DNA of 64,000 bases from Kutzneria sp. CA-103260 (GCF_018263855.1 NZ_CP073318.1:1116001-1180000); one strand, 5' to 3'; positions 25,852 to 35,573 are shown, numbered from the stretch's first letter. Notes: generated by a model from the sequence alone, not told the origin. A program made the numbers and translations.

Positions 25852-27621
25852 ATGCCGCCGACCGCCGCCGAGTTGCTCACCCTCGCGATCCGGGCCACCA
25901 CGGCCTACCGCAGGGAGGACCTCGGCGAGCGGTTGGCGCTGGCGCAACGCCGGCTGCGGGACCCGGAGGTCCGGGTGCTCGTGGTCGGCGAGTTCAAGCA
26001 GGGCAAGAGCCTGCTGGTGAACTCACTGGTGGACGCCCCGGTCTGCCCGGTCGACGACGCCCTGGCGACCGCGGTGCCCACCCTGGTCCGGTTCGCGCCG
26101 GAGCCTTCGGTCGTGCTCGTCGGCGACGACGAGCACCAGCGCCGGACGGTGCCGATCGACCAGCTGGCACACCATGTCTCGGAGGCGGGGAACCCCGGCA
26201 ACCGCGAGCGCCTGCGCTACGCGGAGGTCGGGGTTCCTCGCAGTGTGCTGTCCGGCGGTCTCTGCCTGGTGGACACGCCCGGCGTCGGCGGGCTGGACTC
26301 GGCCCACGGGGCCAGCACCATGGCCGTGCTGCCCACCGCCGACGCGGTCATCCTGGTGTCCGACGCGGCCCAGGAGTACACCGAGCCGGAACTGGACTTC
26401 CTACGGCAGGCCATGAAGATGTGCCCGAACGTCCTTTGTGTACTGACCAAGACGGACCTCTACCCGCAGTGGCGGCGGATCGCCGAGCTCAACCGCGGGC
26501 ACTTGGCCGCGGCCGACGTGGACGCCGACCTGATCCCCGTCTCCTCGACCCTGCGCCAGCACGCCGTTCGCACCCAGGACGCGGCCTTGAACGAGGAGTC
26601 CGGCTTCCCGGAGTTGATCGTCCGGCTGCGTGACGGCATTCTCGGCGCGGCGGCCGAGCTGGCCGATCGTTCGGTGGCCAACGACGTGCTCTCGGTGACC
26701 ACCCAGCTGTCCGCCTCGATGCAGGCCGAGCTGGCCGCCCACCGCGACCCCAACCGCGCCGGCGACCTGATCGCCGAGCTGACCCGGGCCCGGGCCCGGG
26801 CCGACGCGCTCAAGGAGAGATCCGCCCGCTGGCAGCAGACGCTGAACGACGGCGTCAGCGATCTGATCGCCGACATCGAGTACGACCTGCGCGACCGGAT
26901 GCGGCACCTGATGCGGGAGGCCGAGGAGGAGCTGGAGCTGGTCGATCCGGCCACTGTGGACGATGAGTTCACGCTGTGGCTGCACCAGCGCGGCGCCGCC
27001 GCCGCGTCGGCCAACTTCGTGTGGACCCACCAGCGGGCCCAGTGGCTGGCCCGGCAGGTGGCCGAGCACTTCGGCGACGCCGGCGACCAGGCCCTGCCCG
27101 ACCTGAGCCTGCGCGCCCCCACCGCGAGCAGCACCTTCGAGATGCCGACAGCCGAGCACTTCGGCCTGGGGCAGAAGGTGATCACCGGCATGCGCGGCGG
27201 CTACGGCGGCACGATCATGATCGGCATGCTGAGCACCGTCGCCGGGCTCACCCTGCTCAACCCGGTGTCGGTGGCGGCCGGCGTGCTGCTGGGCCGCAAG
27301 ACCGTGAAGGACGAGCGCAAGCGCCAGGTGCAGCGGCGGCAGAGCGAGGCCAAGGCGGCCGCGCGACGATTCGTGGACGACCTGATCTTCCAGGTGGGCA
27401 AGGAATCCCGGGACCTGCTGCGGGAGTTGCAGCGCACCCTGCGGGACCACTTCACCGCCCACGCCCAGGAGCTGTCCCGATCGGTGCAGGAGGCGCTGGC
27501 CGCCGCGCAACAGGCCGTGAAGGCCGACTCCGGCGGCCGCGAGGGCCGGATCAAGGACGTGACGGCCGAGCTGGCCCGGGTGGAGCACCTGGCGTCGCTG
27601 GCCCGGGAGCTGGCCCGATGA
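25852..27621 (+). CDS. iniA: Dynamin-like GTPase IniA-type
   Basis: A 589-residue bacterial dynamin-like protein. G1 is VVGEFKQGKSLLVN, G3 LVDTPGVGG, and G4 VLTKTDLY. Long helical neck/trunk regions follow (DLIAELTRARARADALKERS and later), with a hydrophobic paddle-like segment GGTIMIGMLSTVAGLTLLNP about residues 445-475 for membrane contact. IniA of mycobacteria remodels membranes by GTP-dependent fission. It starts 16 bp after the iniB stop codon, with GGAG upstream, and overlaps iniC by 4 bases (ATGA). Acts on the inner face of the plasma membrane. Confidence 0.88.
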   Translation: MPPTAAELLTLAIRATTAYRREDLGERLALAQRRLRDPEVRVLVVGEFKQGKSLLVNSLVDAPVCPVDDALATAVPTLVRFAPEPSVVLVGDDEHQRRTVPIDQLAHHVSEAGNPGNRERLRYAEVGVPRSVLSGGLCLVDTPGVGGLDSAHGASTMAVLPTADAVILVSDAAQEYTEPELDFLRQAMKMCPNVLCVLTKTDLYPQWRRIAELNRGHLAAADVDADLIPVSSTLRQHAVRTQDAALNEESGFPELIVRLRDGILGAAAELADRSVANDVLSVTTQLSASMQAELAAHRDPNRAGDLIAELTRARARADALKERSARWQQTLNDGVSDLIADIEYDLRDRMRHLMREAEEELELVDPATVDDEFTLWLHQRGAAAASANFVWTHQRAQWLARQVAEHFGDAGDQALPDLSLRAPTASSTFEMPTAEHFGLGQKVITGMRGGYGGTIMIGMLSTVAGLTLLNPVSVAAGVLLGRKTVKDERKRQVQRRQSEAKAAARRFVDDLIFQVGKESRDLLRELQRTLRDHFTAHAQELSRSVQEALAAAQQAVKADSGGREGRIKDVTAELARVEHLASLARELAR

Positions 27622-29057
27622 GCCGGCTCGGCGGGCAGGTCCGCACACTGCTCCGGGACGCCGTCGAGGTCTTCCGCGAGACGCCGGACATCGCGCAGTC
27701 GTTGCGGGACCACCTCGACCGGCTCGACGGGCCGCTGCGGGTGGCGATCGCCGGTCAGATCAAGGCCGGCAAGTCCACGCTGCTCAACGCGTTGGTGGGG
27801 GAGCGGCTGGCCCCGACCGACGCCGGCGAGTGCACCCGGATCGTCACCTGGTACCGGCAGGGGCACCGGCCTCGGGTCTCCGCGTATCCGCAGGCCGGCG
27901 GCCCGCGCCAGCTGCGCATCGACCGCGAGGGCGGGGCGCTGCGCATCGACCTGGAGGGCCTGAACCCCGCGCACGTCGAGCGGCTGGTCGTGGACTGGCC
28001 GACCCGGGGCCTGGCCGACACCATCCTCATCGACACCCCCGGCATCGCCTCGCTGTCCACTGACGTTTCGGCGCGGGCCAACGGTTTCCTGGTGCCCGAG
28101 GACGAGCCCAGCGAGGCCGATGCCGTGGTGTACCTGATGCGGCACCTGCACAGCGCCGACCTGCGACTGCTGGAGTCGTTCCACGACAACGGGATCGCCC
28201 GGGCCAACCCGGTCAACACCATCGCCGTGCTGTCCCGGGCCGACGAGATCGGCGTCGGCCGGGTGGACGCGCTCATGTCGGCCACCAGGATCGCCCGCCG
28301 GTACCGGACCGACCCGCGGCTGCGGCGGCTGTGCCAGGGCGTGGTGCCGGTCGCCGGACTGCTCGCCGAGACGGCCCGATCCCTGCACCAGCATGAGTTC
28401 GACCTGCTGGCCGGCATGGCTCTGAAGCCCCGCGCCGAGGTCGAGTCGGCCCTGCTCTCGGCTGACCGGTTCGCCCAGTACGCCGGCGGGTTCGGCCTCC
28501 TGGAACGGTTCGGGCTGTTCGGCGTGCGGCTGTCGCTGGCCCTGATTCGCCAGGGCTTCGGCGATCCCGGCCGCCTCGCCGCCGAGCTCATCCGGCGCAG
28601 CGGCATCGACGAACTGCGGGCCGTCTTCGCCGCCCAGTTCACCCAGCGCCGCGACCTGCTCAAGTCCCGCTCCGCCCTGCTCGCCGTGGACGCCTTGCTG
28701 CGCAAGGACCATCGCCCTGGCACCGAGCTCCTACGCGACGAGGTCGAACGTATTCTGGCCGGGGCCCACGAGTTCACCGAGCTCCGCGTCCTCGGCGCCC
28801 TGCGCTCCGGCCTCGCCGACCTCAGCGAGCCCGCCATCGACGAGGCCGAACGCCTCCTCGGCGCCGGCGGCGCCCAACCCTGGTCGCGCCTCGGCCTCAC
28901 CCCCGACGCCGGCCGTCCCGAACAACACGCCGCCGTCCTGGACGCCCTGTTTCGCTGGCAGCGCCAGGCCGAGAACCCCCTGTCCCGCAAGGCCACCACC
29001 GACATCGCCCGTGTCGTGGTCCGCACCTGTGAGGGAATGGCCGCCGAACTGGCCTGA
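27618..29057 (+). CDS. iniC: Dynamin-like GTPase IniC-type
   Basis: A 479-residue second dynamin-like GTPase. G1 is AIAGQIKAGKSTLLNAL, G3 is LIDTPGIASL, and the G4-equivalent is VLSRADEIG. The C-terminal half is helical with AQFTQRRDLLKSRSALLAVD. It lacks a strong membrane paddle, as in mycobacterial IniC, and may pair with the IniA-type partner as a heteromeric machine. Its ATG overlaps the iniA stop codon, so the two proteins are made in a fixed ratio. It is the last gene of the operon; a secreted protein gene follows 19 bp later. Confidence 0.86.
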   Translation: MSRLGGQVRTLLRDAVEVFRETPDIAQSLRDHLDRLDGPLRVAIAGQIKAGKSTLLNALVGERLAPTDAGECTRIVTWYRQGHRPRVSAYPQAGGPRQLRIDREGGALRIDLEGLNPAHVERLVVDWPTRGLADTILIDTPGIASLSTDVSARANGFLVPEDEPSEADAVVYLMRHLHSADLRLLESFHDNGIARANPVNTIAVLSRADEIGVGRVDALMSATRIARRYRTDPRLRRLCQGVVPVAGLLAETARSLHQHEFDLLAGMALKPRAEVESALLSADRFAQYAGGFGLLERFGLFGVRLSLALIRQGFGDPGRLAAELIRRSGIDELRAVFAAQFTQRRDLLKSRSALLAVDALLRKDHRPGTELLRDEVERILAGAHEFTELRVLGALRSGLADLSEPAIDEAERLLGAGGAQPWSRLGLTPDAGRPEQHAAVLDALFRWQRQAENPLSRKATTDIARVVVRTCEGMAAELA

Positions 29058-29076
29058 ACGGCGCTACCCTGCCACC

Positions 29077-30162
29077 ATGCAGATGGGGGTTTTGCGCCGC
29101 TTGGCGGCATTCGCAGCCGTTGTCCTGTCCGTCCTGGCCTCGACGCTCGTGCTCGGCGGCTCCGCGTACGCGGCCACGCCACTGGGCCGGCAGAACTGGG
29201 TGGTCAGCCTGGCCGGCTTCAACACCACCGCCAACTACAACAACTACATGCGGCTGGGCTACCTGGTCTTCGACCCGGCCAGCGACGCCGTGCAGCACAA
29301 TTTCTGGACCTGGAGCCAGACGGACTACCCGCTGCCGGTCAACAGCGGCGACGTCTACGACTGTTCGCACGCGGCCGGGAATCCGCGAAACAAGTGCCCG
29401 ATCCACACCGCGGCCGGCTTCACGGGCGACCCGAACGGCCATTTCACCGGCAAGTACGCCTACAACGCGGCCAGCGGCCAGGTGGTCATCACCTGGACCA
29501 GCAGCACCGTCAACGGAACCACGACGGCGGTGAACCTGGTCGAGACGTGGGCGGTCTCGGAGCACGGGACCGGCCTCGGCCGGATGGCGCTGGTGGCTGA
29601 CAACTACTCGATCACCAGCGGCATCGGCTACGGCAGCACCGCCTCGCTGGCCGTGACCAGCAAGGTCCCGATGAGCACGGTCCGCGCCACCCAGCGGACC
29701 TATCGGCTCGAGGGCCAGGAGTGGAACCAGCGGCAGATCATCCCGCTCAGCGGCCCCTTCACCGTCGGCCCGGCCTGGAACGCCTGCGACGACGGCTCCT
29801 GCCTCGGCTACGTGCAGACCAATCCGGATCCGACCAAGTTCAGTTGCAGCCCGACCTCCTGCTGCCGCAAGGACGCCAACTACGACGCCTGCGTCAAGAA
29901 GATCAAGGACACCGGGGACCGGCGGTTCTACTACCTGACCGGCGTGGGCGGCGGCCGGCGCAACAGCATCGAGTTGTGGTGCGAGTGCCTGTCCTACGAC
30001 CAGTGCTACGCCGGCAACAGCCATGTGCGGCCGTTGTTGCAGGTGATCGACGACTCCGGCGCGCTCCAGGGCTGGGTCGGGGCCGAGGTCAGCCCGTCCC
30101 GGGGAAACACCGCCCGCGACAAGAACGCCGAGTTCTACTCCAGCTTCGCGATGGTGGCGTAG
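29077..30162 (+). CDS. Secreted Cys-rich protein of unknown function
   Basis: A 361-residue precursor. ATG 29077 begins a clear Sec signal peptide (LRRLAAFAAVVLSVLASTLV then LGGSAYAA). The mature part has a beta-rich N-terminal domain (NWVVSLAGFNTTANYNNYMR) and a C-terminal region with many Cys (FSCSPTSCCRKDANYDACVKK is shortened here; also WCECLSYDQCYAG), giving probably four disulfides. I recognise no family. It starts only 19 bp after iniC in the same direction and could share the transcript, but no coupling is visible. Confidence 0.72.
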   Translation: MQMGVLRRLAAFAAVVLSVLASTLVLGGSAYAATPLGRQNWVVSLAGFNTTANYNNYMRLGYLVFDPASDAVQHNFWTWSQTDYPLPVNSGDVYDCSHAAGNPRNKCPIHTAAGFTGDPNGHFTGKYAYNAASGQVVITWTSSTVNGTTTAVNLVETWAVSEHGTGLGRMALVADNYSITSGIGYGSTASLAVTSKVPMSTVRATQRTYRLEGQEWNQRQIIPLSGPFTVGPAWNACDDGSCLGYVQTNPDPTKFSCSPTSCCRKDANYDACVKKIKDTGDRRFYYLTGVGGGRRNSIELWCECLSYDQCYAGNSHVRPLLQVIDDSGALQGWVGAEVSPSRGNTARDKNAEFYSSFAMVA

Positions 30163-30246
30163 CGCTGCGAGACCGGCGGCGCCGGAGCACCCTCGAAGGC
30201 ATGCGATGTGTTGTCTTCGGCGCCACCGGCGCGGCGGCCCGGGAGC

Positions 30247-31677
30247 TCAGCGGTCCGGCAGCCCGCTGACCAGGGCCCGCAGCCGGACCAGCAGCTCGCG
30301 GCGGGAGGTCGAGCCGAGGCGTTGCCGAATCCGGGCCACGTGGTGCTCGACGGTCTTGGCCGAGATGAACAGGCGTTCCCCGATCTGCTTGTACGTCATG
30401 CCGCCGACCAGCAGCTCGGCCACCTCGATCTCGCGGGCCGACAGCTGGGGCGCCGGGGACTCGTCGGCGCTGTACGGGACCCCGTGCAGCGCTCGGGCGC
30501 AGGTGAGCAGGCTGGTCATCTCGTTGCGGTCGGCGGTGCGGATGGCGGCCTGCCCGGCCAGTCGGGCGCCGTCCCAGCCCAGCCCGACCGCCCGCAGCTC
30601 CCGCGCGGCCGCCACCACCTGGTCCACCTGCACGTCGCCGGCCAGCACCCGCAGCCACGCCCGCGCGCAGCCGGCCAGCGCGGCGGCGTAGCGAGAGCTG
30701 CGGGCCATCGTGGACAGGGCGGCGGCGTGCTTCGCGGCGGCCGAGGGGGATTCGGCCGCGACGGCGGCCTGCAACCCGAACCAGTGCAAGGGCACCGACC
30801 ACAGCGCCGGCCGGTCCAGCCGGGCCAGCAGTTCGTCGGCCTCGGCCAGCTTGGGCGCCAGCCACTCGTCCTCGTGCAGGCGCGCGGCGGCGACGGCGAT
30901 CTCCCCAACTGCTTGCAGCACGAACAGATCGACCGGATGCGCGATCACCGCGTCCCGGGCCCGTGGCCACGCGTCGAGCAGAGCAGCCAGGTCGGAACGC
31001 CGTCGGGCCACGCCGATCTCGATCGCCGCCGCGAACAGCTCGTCCCGGGGCCGCGGGCACTGCGTCGGCACGTCGGCGGCGGCGAGATCGCCACGCTGCA
31101 AGGAAATCCAGGCCCGCAACAGAGCGTGACGCATGGAGTCGTCGCCGACGGCCGACTCGGCCATGTCCAGCTGTCCCAGGTGCAGTGCGATCAGACAGGC
31201 CAGCGCCGACGGGGTGTCCGGCAGCAACACCTTGCCGGCGTGGGGTTCCAGCACCGCGGTGGCCTGCACCAGCTGCGACAGCGCGGCCACCGGTGATCCG
31301 GTCACCGACTCGCACAACGCGTGCGCCACAAGGGATTCGACAGTGGACAGCGAAGTGGGCGTGCGCACCGCGGTGTCGAAGGCGGCCAACTGGGCCTGAG
31401 CCTGCGACAGATCGCCGACGCCGAGCAGCGCCGCCACCGCGAAACCGGAGACGGAACCGTCCACACTCTCCGCCCACCGGTACAGCGCGACGCTGTCGCC
31501 GAGCATTCCGCGCTGCGCCAACACCGCTGCCGCGACCTCCGCCCCCCGCTTGTCTCCCTCGAGGATCGCCTGGTCGGCGAGTAGGGAAGCGGCGTCCAGG
31601 TCCCCGTCGAGCGCCGCCGACTCGGCCCGCCCGGACAGTGTTGCGGTCTCCACGGCGTCGTCGACCACGTGGGTCAT
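30247..31677 (-). CDS. LuxR-family transcriptional regulator with helical repeat sensor
   Basis: A 476-residue regulator. The C-terminal HTH (about 412-466) reads LSAREIEVAELLVGGMTYKQ, with VEHHVARIRQRLG, typical of LuxR/FixJ output domains. The preceding 400 residues are Ala/Leu-rich helical hairpins resembling TPR/MalT-like repeats, but there is no Walker A motif, so it is not a full LAL ATPase. It is convergent with the iniBAC-secreted protein cluster. In Mycobacterium the iniBAC operon is adjacent to a regulator (IniR); whether this is a counterpart is open. Confidence 0.82.
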   Translation of the reverse strand: MTHVVDDAVETATLSGRAESAALDGDLDAASLLADQAILEGDKRGAEVAAAVLAQRGMLGDSVALYRWAESVDGSVSGFAVAALLGVGDLSQAQAQLAAFDTAVRTPTSLSTVESLVAHALCESVTGSPVAALSQLVQATAVLEPHAGKVLLPDTPSALACLIALHLGQLDMAESAVGDDSMRHALLRAWISLQRGDLAAADVPTQCPRPRDELFAAAIEIGVARRRSDLAALLDAWPRARDAVIAHPVDLFVLQAVGEIAVAAARLHEDEWLAPKLAEADELLARLDRPALWSVPLHWFGLQAAVAAESPSAAAKHAAALSTMARSSRYAAALAGCARAWLRVLAGDVQVDQVVAAARELRAVGLGWDGARLAGQAAIRTADRNEMTSLLTCARALHGVPYSADESPAPQLSAREIEVAELLVGGMTYKQIGERLFISAKTVEHHVARIRQRLGSTSRRELLVRLRALVSGLPDR

Positions 31678-31735
31678 CTCTCTCCCGGCGTTGTCTTTTG
31701 GGACCTACGCATAGTCGTACCGCCGGGCGGATTCG

Positions 31736-32725
31736 TTAGTTCGACTCCAGTAGGGCTCTACCCTTTCGGGTGACGGAGTGGCGCACTGCCTGTCCGTCCC
31801 GGCGGCTGGCCACGAAGCCGGCGTTGCGCAGCAGCGTCACCTGCTGGCTGGCCGAGGCCAGCGACATGCCGATCGTCTCGGCCAGCTCCGAGGTGGACCG
31901 CGGGGCCTTCAGCGCCACCAGGATCCGGGCCCGGGTGCGGCCGATGACCTGCGACAGGTGGAACAGCGTCCGCTCCTCGGCTTCCGGGTCGCGGCGCAGC
32001 GGCCGGGCCGGGAACACCAGCATCGGCGGCAGCTCCTCGTCGATCAGCGTGACGGGATCGCCGACGCAGAAGAACGACGGCACCAGAGTCAGGCCGCGGC
32101 CGCCCAGCCGGATCTCGTGCGAGCGCGGATAGTCCGTCTCCAGCCACGGCCAGCGCCACCGGAACGACGGTCCCAGCCGGGCGAACATGCCGCCCAGCCC
32201 GTCGTCGAACACCTCGCGCACCCGGCTCTCGCCGTCGGCCCGGACCCGGTCGCCGACCTCGTCCCAGATCGGCGCGATCGCGTTGTCGTAGTAGCGGCGC
32301 AGCGCCCCGACCAGGTCGGTCATCGACTCGGCCTGTCCGGTGGCCAGGCCCTGGCCGAAGCGGGAGTCCTCCACCCGCTCCAGCCGAGCCGGACTCAGAT
32401 CCAGGGCCAGCCGGGACCGCGGGGTGACACGGATGGAGTCGAACGCGCCGTCGATCCCCTCCCCGGTGGGCAGCGGTGTCAGGAAGTCCGGGAAGTTGCC
32501 GCGCGGCGGCACCAGCCTGCGTAACAGCCGCAACGCGTGCGCCGTCTCGGGATCGGCGAACCTCGGGCCGATGTCACGCCGCCACGCCGCGTGCCGGTCC
32601 GGCTCGCCGGTCGGCGCGAGGTGATGGACGCTCAGCACCAGCTCCCACATCGGATCCGGCTCGGTGAGCACCCGGGTGCGCAGCAGATCCTCGGCCGTGA
32701 AGTGCAGACGGAGCGTGCCCGCCAT
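31736..32725 (-). CDS. ArsR-family winged-helix regulator with N-terminal DUF5937-like domain
   Basis: A 329-residue protein. ATG 32725 is selected by GGGGGTGG about 5 bases upstream; the frame is open further but without a site. The C-terminal winged helix (RARILVALKAPRSTSELAET, SLASASQQVTLLRNAGFV) is ArsR/HxlR-like. The long N-terminal part (LRLHFTAEDLLRTRVLTEPD) is shared by a group of actinobacterial ArsR-like regulators of unknown signal. No metal-binding Cys motif is present. It is divergent from the 32871 gene with a 145-bp gap. Confidence 0.82.
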   Translation of the reverse strand: MAGTLRLHFTAEDLLRTRVLTEPDPMWELVLSVHHLAPTGEPDRHAAWRRDIGPRFADPETAHALRLLRRLVPPRGNFPDFLTPLPTGEGIDGAFDSIRVTPRSRLALDLSPARLERVEDSRFGQGLATGQAESMTDLVGALRRYYDNAIAPIWDEVGDRVRADGESRVREVFDDGLGGMFARLGPSFRWRWPWLETDYPRSHEIRLGGRGLTLVPSFFCVGDPVTLIDEELPPMLVFPARPLRRDPEAEERTLFHLSQVIGRTRARILVALKAPRSTSELAETIGMSLASASQQVTLLRNAGFVASRRDGQAVRHSVTRKGRALLESN

Positions 32726-32870
32726 GGTTTCCACCCCCTGCCGCGAGTGTCCTCGGCCAAGTGGCCGTCGCCGTCCGGCCAGACCTTTCGGACCTGTCTG
32801 AAAGGTCCTACCAGCCGTGAGCCCGTCATGCCATGGTGGCGGTGCACGTTCACTTTTGGGGGACACAGCA

Positions 32871-33530
32871 ATGGACGACGCTTCGGTGCGCATGCGGGTG
32901 GTGTTCGACGAGCGGATCGGCGACTCGCGGGCCGAACTGGCGGAACTGCTCGGGCGCTGCGGCGTCGCCGGCGGGCGCAGCGGATACCTCGCCGAGATCG
33001 CCGCGCGGCTGGAGGTGTTCGGCAGCGCCGGCGAGCCCTCGTCGACGCCCATCCTGGACGCCGGGGCGGACGGCCTGGAGTACTTCCGCCGGCACGGGCC
33101 GGAGCGGGCCCGCCGGCAGCGCCGCGAATTCGACTTCGACGCCGAGATCGGGCGGCGCTACGCCAGCCAGCGTGGCATTCCGCTGGCCGAACTGCGGGCC
33201 GACGCCGAGCAGCTGGAGTCGCTGTGCTCGGACATGTTGGACGTCCGGCATGAGCCGTGGCAGCGGGCGATGTGGCAGCGGGTCGGCGGCTTCGCCGACA
33301 CCCTGCGGGTGGCCTGCGACGCCGTGGAACGCATCGTGTTCGACAAGGCCGACGCCGTGCACCGGCTGGCCGACGACCCGGGGCCGTACGACGACGACCG
33401 CTACGAGGCCCGGCTGGCCGTGTTCGAGGCGGCCTGCCGGCACGCCGAGGCCGACATCGCCGACGTGCTGCGTCGGCTGGGCGGCGAGATGGCCGCCACC
33501 GACCTGGCCGAGACGCGGTATGTTGGCTGA
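32871..33530 (+). CDS. Hypothetical protein
   Basis: A 219-residue soluble, mostly helical, strongly charged protein. ATG 32871 has GGGGGAC about 7 bases upstream. Motifs such as GRRYASQRGIPLAELRADAEQ and VACDAVERIVFDKADAVHRL do not match a family I know. Located divergently from the ArsR-type regulator, whose target it could be. Confidence 0.6.
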   Translation: MDDASVRMRVVFDERIGDSRAELAELLGRCGVAGGRSGYLAEIAARLEVFGSAGEPSSTPILDAGADGLEYFRRHGPERARRQRREFDFDAEIGRRYASQRGIPLAELRADAEQLESLCSDMLDVRHEPWQRAMWQRVGGFADTLRVACDAVERIVFDKADAVHRLADDPGPYDDDRYEARLAVFEAACRHAEADIADVLRRLGGEMAATDLAETRYVG

Positions 33531-33729
33531 CCTGGCCGGCGAAGGCGGGCACGGTGGGCGACGACCTGCCGCCGGGCACCGACCGAACGGACGGCTCGCC
33601 CTTACCTGATCAGGTGGCCGCGCCACGCAGCGTTCGGCCGAGGTTGCGCTAGCTGGGTGGTCTCGATCAGTTCACCCGCCCGGTCACGCCACGTCCCCCA
33701 TACTCGGTGTGAACCGTGGGGGGAGAACC

Positions 33730-35010
33730 ATGGCGATTACTCGGGGGAGTGATCTCGGCCTGGTCGGGGTCGGGAAATGGCCGCTGTGGGGGCGGCCGGC
33801 GCTGTCGGTCTGGTACGTGCTGGTGGTGGATCTGGCGGCGGTCGCGCTGACGGCCGCCGAGTTTACGCGCCCCGGCCTGGAGGAGGCGCCGCCCGGCGTG
33901 GCGGTCGCCATCCTGGCCGCCGCGGCCGTGCAGGTCGAGGCCTCGCGCCGGATCGAGCGGGCGCGGCGGATCAAGAACGGGTCCGTGCGGGTCAACATGA
34001 TCTCGATGTGGGTGTTCGGGGCCGTGCTCACGCTGCCGCTGGCCTGGGTGGCCGTGGTGACCGTGCTCTTGTCCGCCCACGACGTGCTGCGCAGCGGGCA
34101 CGGCCAGCGCAGCTTTCCGCACCGGAAGGTGATGAACGCCGCCGCCATGGTGCTCGCGGCGTGGACCGCCCGGCTGGTGCTCGACGCCGGCGGCGTACCG
34201 GTCCTGGCCAAGGCCACCCAGTTGGCCGCCGTGCCGATCGTCGTCGTCGCCGTCGCCGCGCTGGTGTTCTTCGCCGTCGACTGCGCGCTGATCGCCGTCA
34301 GCCTGCTGGTCGACGACGAGCGGCAGCGTTCGGTGGCCGGCCTGTTCGGCTCCGCCGACGACAACGCGCTGGAGCTGGCCACCATCTGCCTCGGCGCCGT
34401 GATCGGCCTGGTGCTCGTCTACCAGCCGATCGCCCTGGTGTTCCTGTTCGTGCCGCTGTTCGTGCTGCACCGGGGAGTGCTGGTCACCCAGTTCAAGGAG
34501 CTGGCCACCAAGGACCAGAAGACCGGTCTGCTCAACGCCGCCACCTGGCGTGAGGTCGCCGCCCGCGAGCTGACCACCGCCGACACCGCCGGCGTGCTCA
34601 TGGTCGACCTCGACCACTTCAAACGGGTCAACGACACCCATGGCCACCTCGCCGGCGACGAGGTCCTCAAGGCTGTCGCCGCCACCGTCCGGCGGTCTGT
34701 CCGGGACTACGACTCCGTCGGCCGCTTCGGCGGTGAGGAGTTCGTGGTGCTGCTGCCCGGCCTGACCAGCGCCGACGTGCTGGCCATCGCCGAACGCATC
34801 CGTCGAGCCGTCGCCGACCTCCGCGTGCCCCTGTCCGGCACTGTCCTGTCCACCCTCTCGGCATCCATCGGCGTGGCCACCTACCCGTCGTCGGCCGCCG
34901 GCATCGACGAGCTCGTGCACGCCGCCGACACCGCGCTGTACCGGGCCAAGCGGGGCGGGCGGAACCGGGTCGTCAGCAGCCTGACCGTGTGCGACACCCG
35001 AACGGGCTAG
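33730..35010 (+). CDS. Membrane GGDEF diguanylate cyclase
   Basis: A 426-residue protein. Six or so membrane helices occupy residues about 25-250 (a MASE-like sensor), then a GGDEF domain with the signature GRFGGEEFVVLLPG. The I-site RxxD (RDYD) lies five residues before GGEEF, so product inhibition is likely. Substrate-binding DHFKRVNDTHGHLAGD is intact. It makes cyclic di-GMP, which controls development in filamentous actinobacteria. ATG 33730 with GGGGGAG upstream is preferred over GTG 33709. Confidence 0.92.
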   Translation: MAITRGSDLGLVGVGKWPLWGRPALSVWYVLVVDLAAVALTAAEFTRPGLEEAPPGVAVAILAAAAVQVEASRRIERARRIKNGSVRVNMISMWVFGAVLTLPLAWVAVVTVLLSAHDVLRSGHGQRSFPHRKVMNAAAMVLAAWTARLVLDAGGVPVLAKATQLAAVPIVVVAVAALVFFAVDCALIAVSLLVDDERQRSVAGLFGSADDNALELATICLGAVIGLVLVYQPIALVFLFVPLFVLHRGVLVTQFKELATKDQKTGLLNAATWREVAARELTTADTAGVLMVDLDHFKRVNDTHGHLAGDEVLKAVAATVRRSVRDYDSVGRFGGEEFVVLLPGLTSADVLAIAERIRRAVADLRVPLSGTVLSTLSASIGVATYPSSAAGIDELVHAADTALYRAKRGGRNRVVSSLTVCDTRTG

Positions 35011-35078
35011 GTTCGTCGGGCGGCGGGCCCGGTTCGCGGGTACCAACAGTGGGAACACTCCTGCGAGGAGGTGGCCCC

Positions 35079-35564
35079 ATGGCCGAGCCGAAACGTCACG
35101 CCGGGCGGAGCAGCGCCGCTGAACGCGACAAGCCCGACGTTCCCCCGATGCGGGACGCCGGCACCGATGCCGCGGTTGTGGCCGGTGACGCCATGTCTGG
35201 GGGCTCGCGTGAATCAGCGTCCGTGCCCGGCGGCGGCGCCGTCGTCGACCCCCGCGCCACCGACCCCGACCACACCGGCAAGCTCGAGCCCGCCGCCGAG
35301 CTCGCCCTGCTCAAGCGTACCCGGATCAGCGGCCTCTGGGTCGGCGTCACCGTCGCCGCCGTGGTGCTGTTGCTGCTGCTCGTGTTCATCGTGCAGAACA
35401 ACACCTACGTGACCATCTACTTCTTCGGCTGGGGCGGCCAGTTCCCGCTCGGCGTGGCCCTGCTGCTGGCCGCGATCTGCGGCGTGCTGCTGGTCGCCGT
35501 CCCGGGCTACGGCCGCATTCTCCAACTCCGCCGGGCCGCGCGCCGCGCCGCCAGATCCCGGTAG
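35079..35564 (+). CDS. LapA-domain (DUF1049) membrane protein
   Basis: A 161-residue protein. A disordered, charged N-terminus of about 75 residues precedes a LapA-type module: a membrane helix (LWVGVTVAAVVLLLLLVFIV), the QNNTYVTIYFFGWGGQFPLG motif, and a second helix (ALLLAAICGVLLVAVPG), ending in a basic tail RRAARRAARSR. GAGGAGG lies upstream of ATG 35079. It lies 68 bp after the GGDEF gene and may be co-transcribed. Function in actinobacteria is unknown. Confidence 0.85.
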   Translation: MAEPKRHAGRSSAAERDKPDVPPMRDAGTDAAVVAGDAMSGGSRESASVPGGGAVVDPRATDPDHTGKLEPAAELALLKRTRISGLWVGVTVAAVVLLLLLVFIVQNNTYVTIYFFGWGGQFPLGVALLLAAICGVLLVAVPGYGRILQLRRAARRAARSR

Positions 35565-35573
35565 CAGCTGTGG

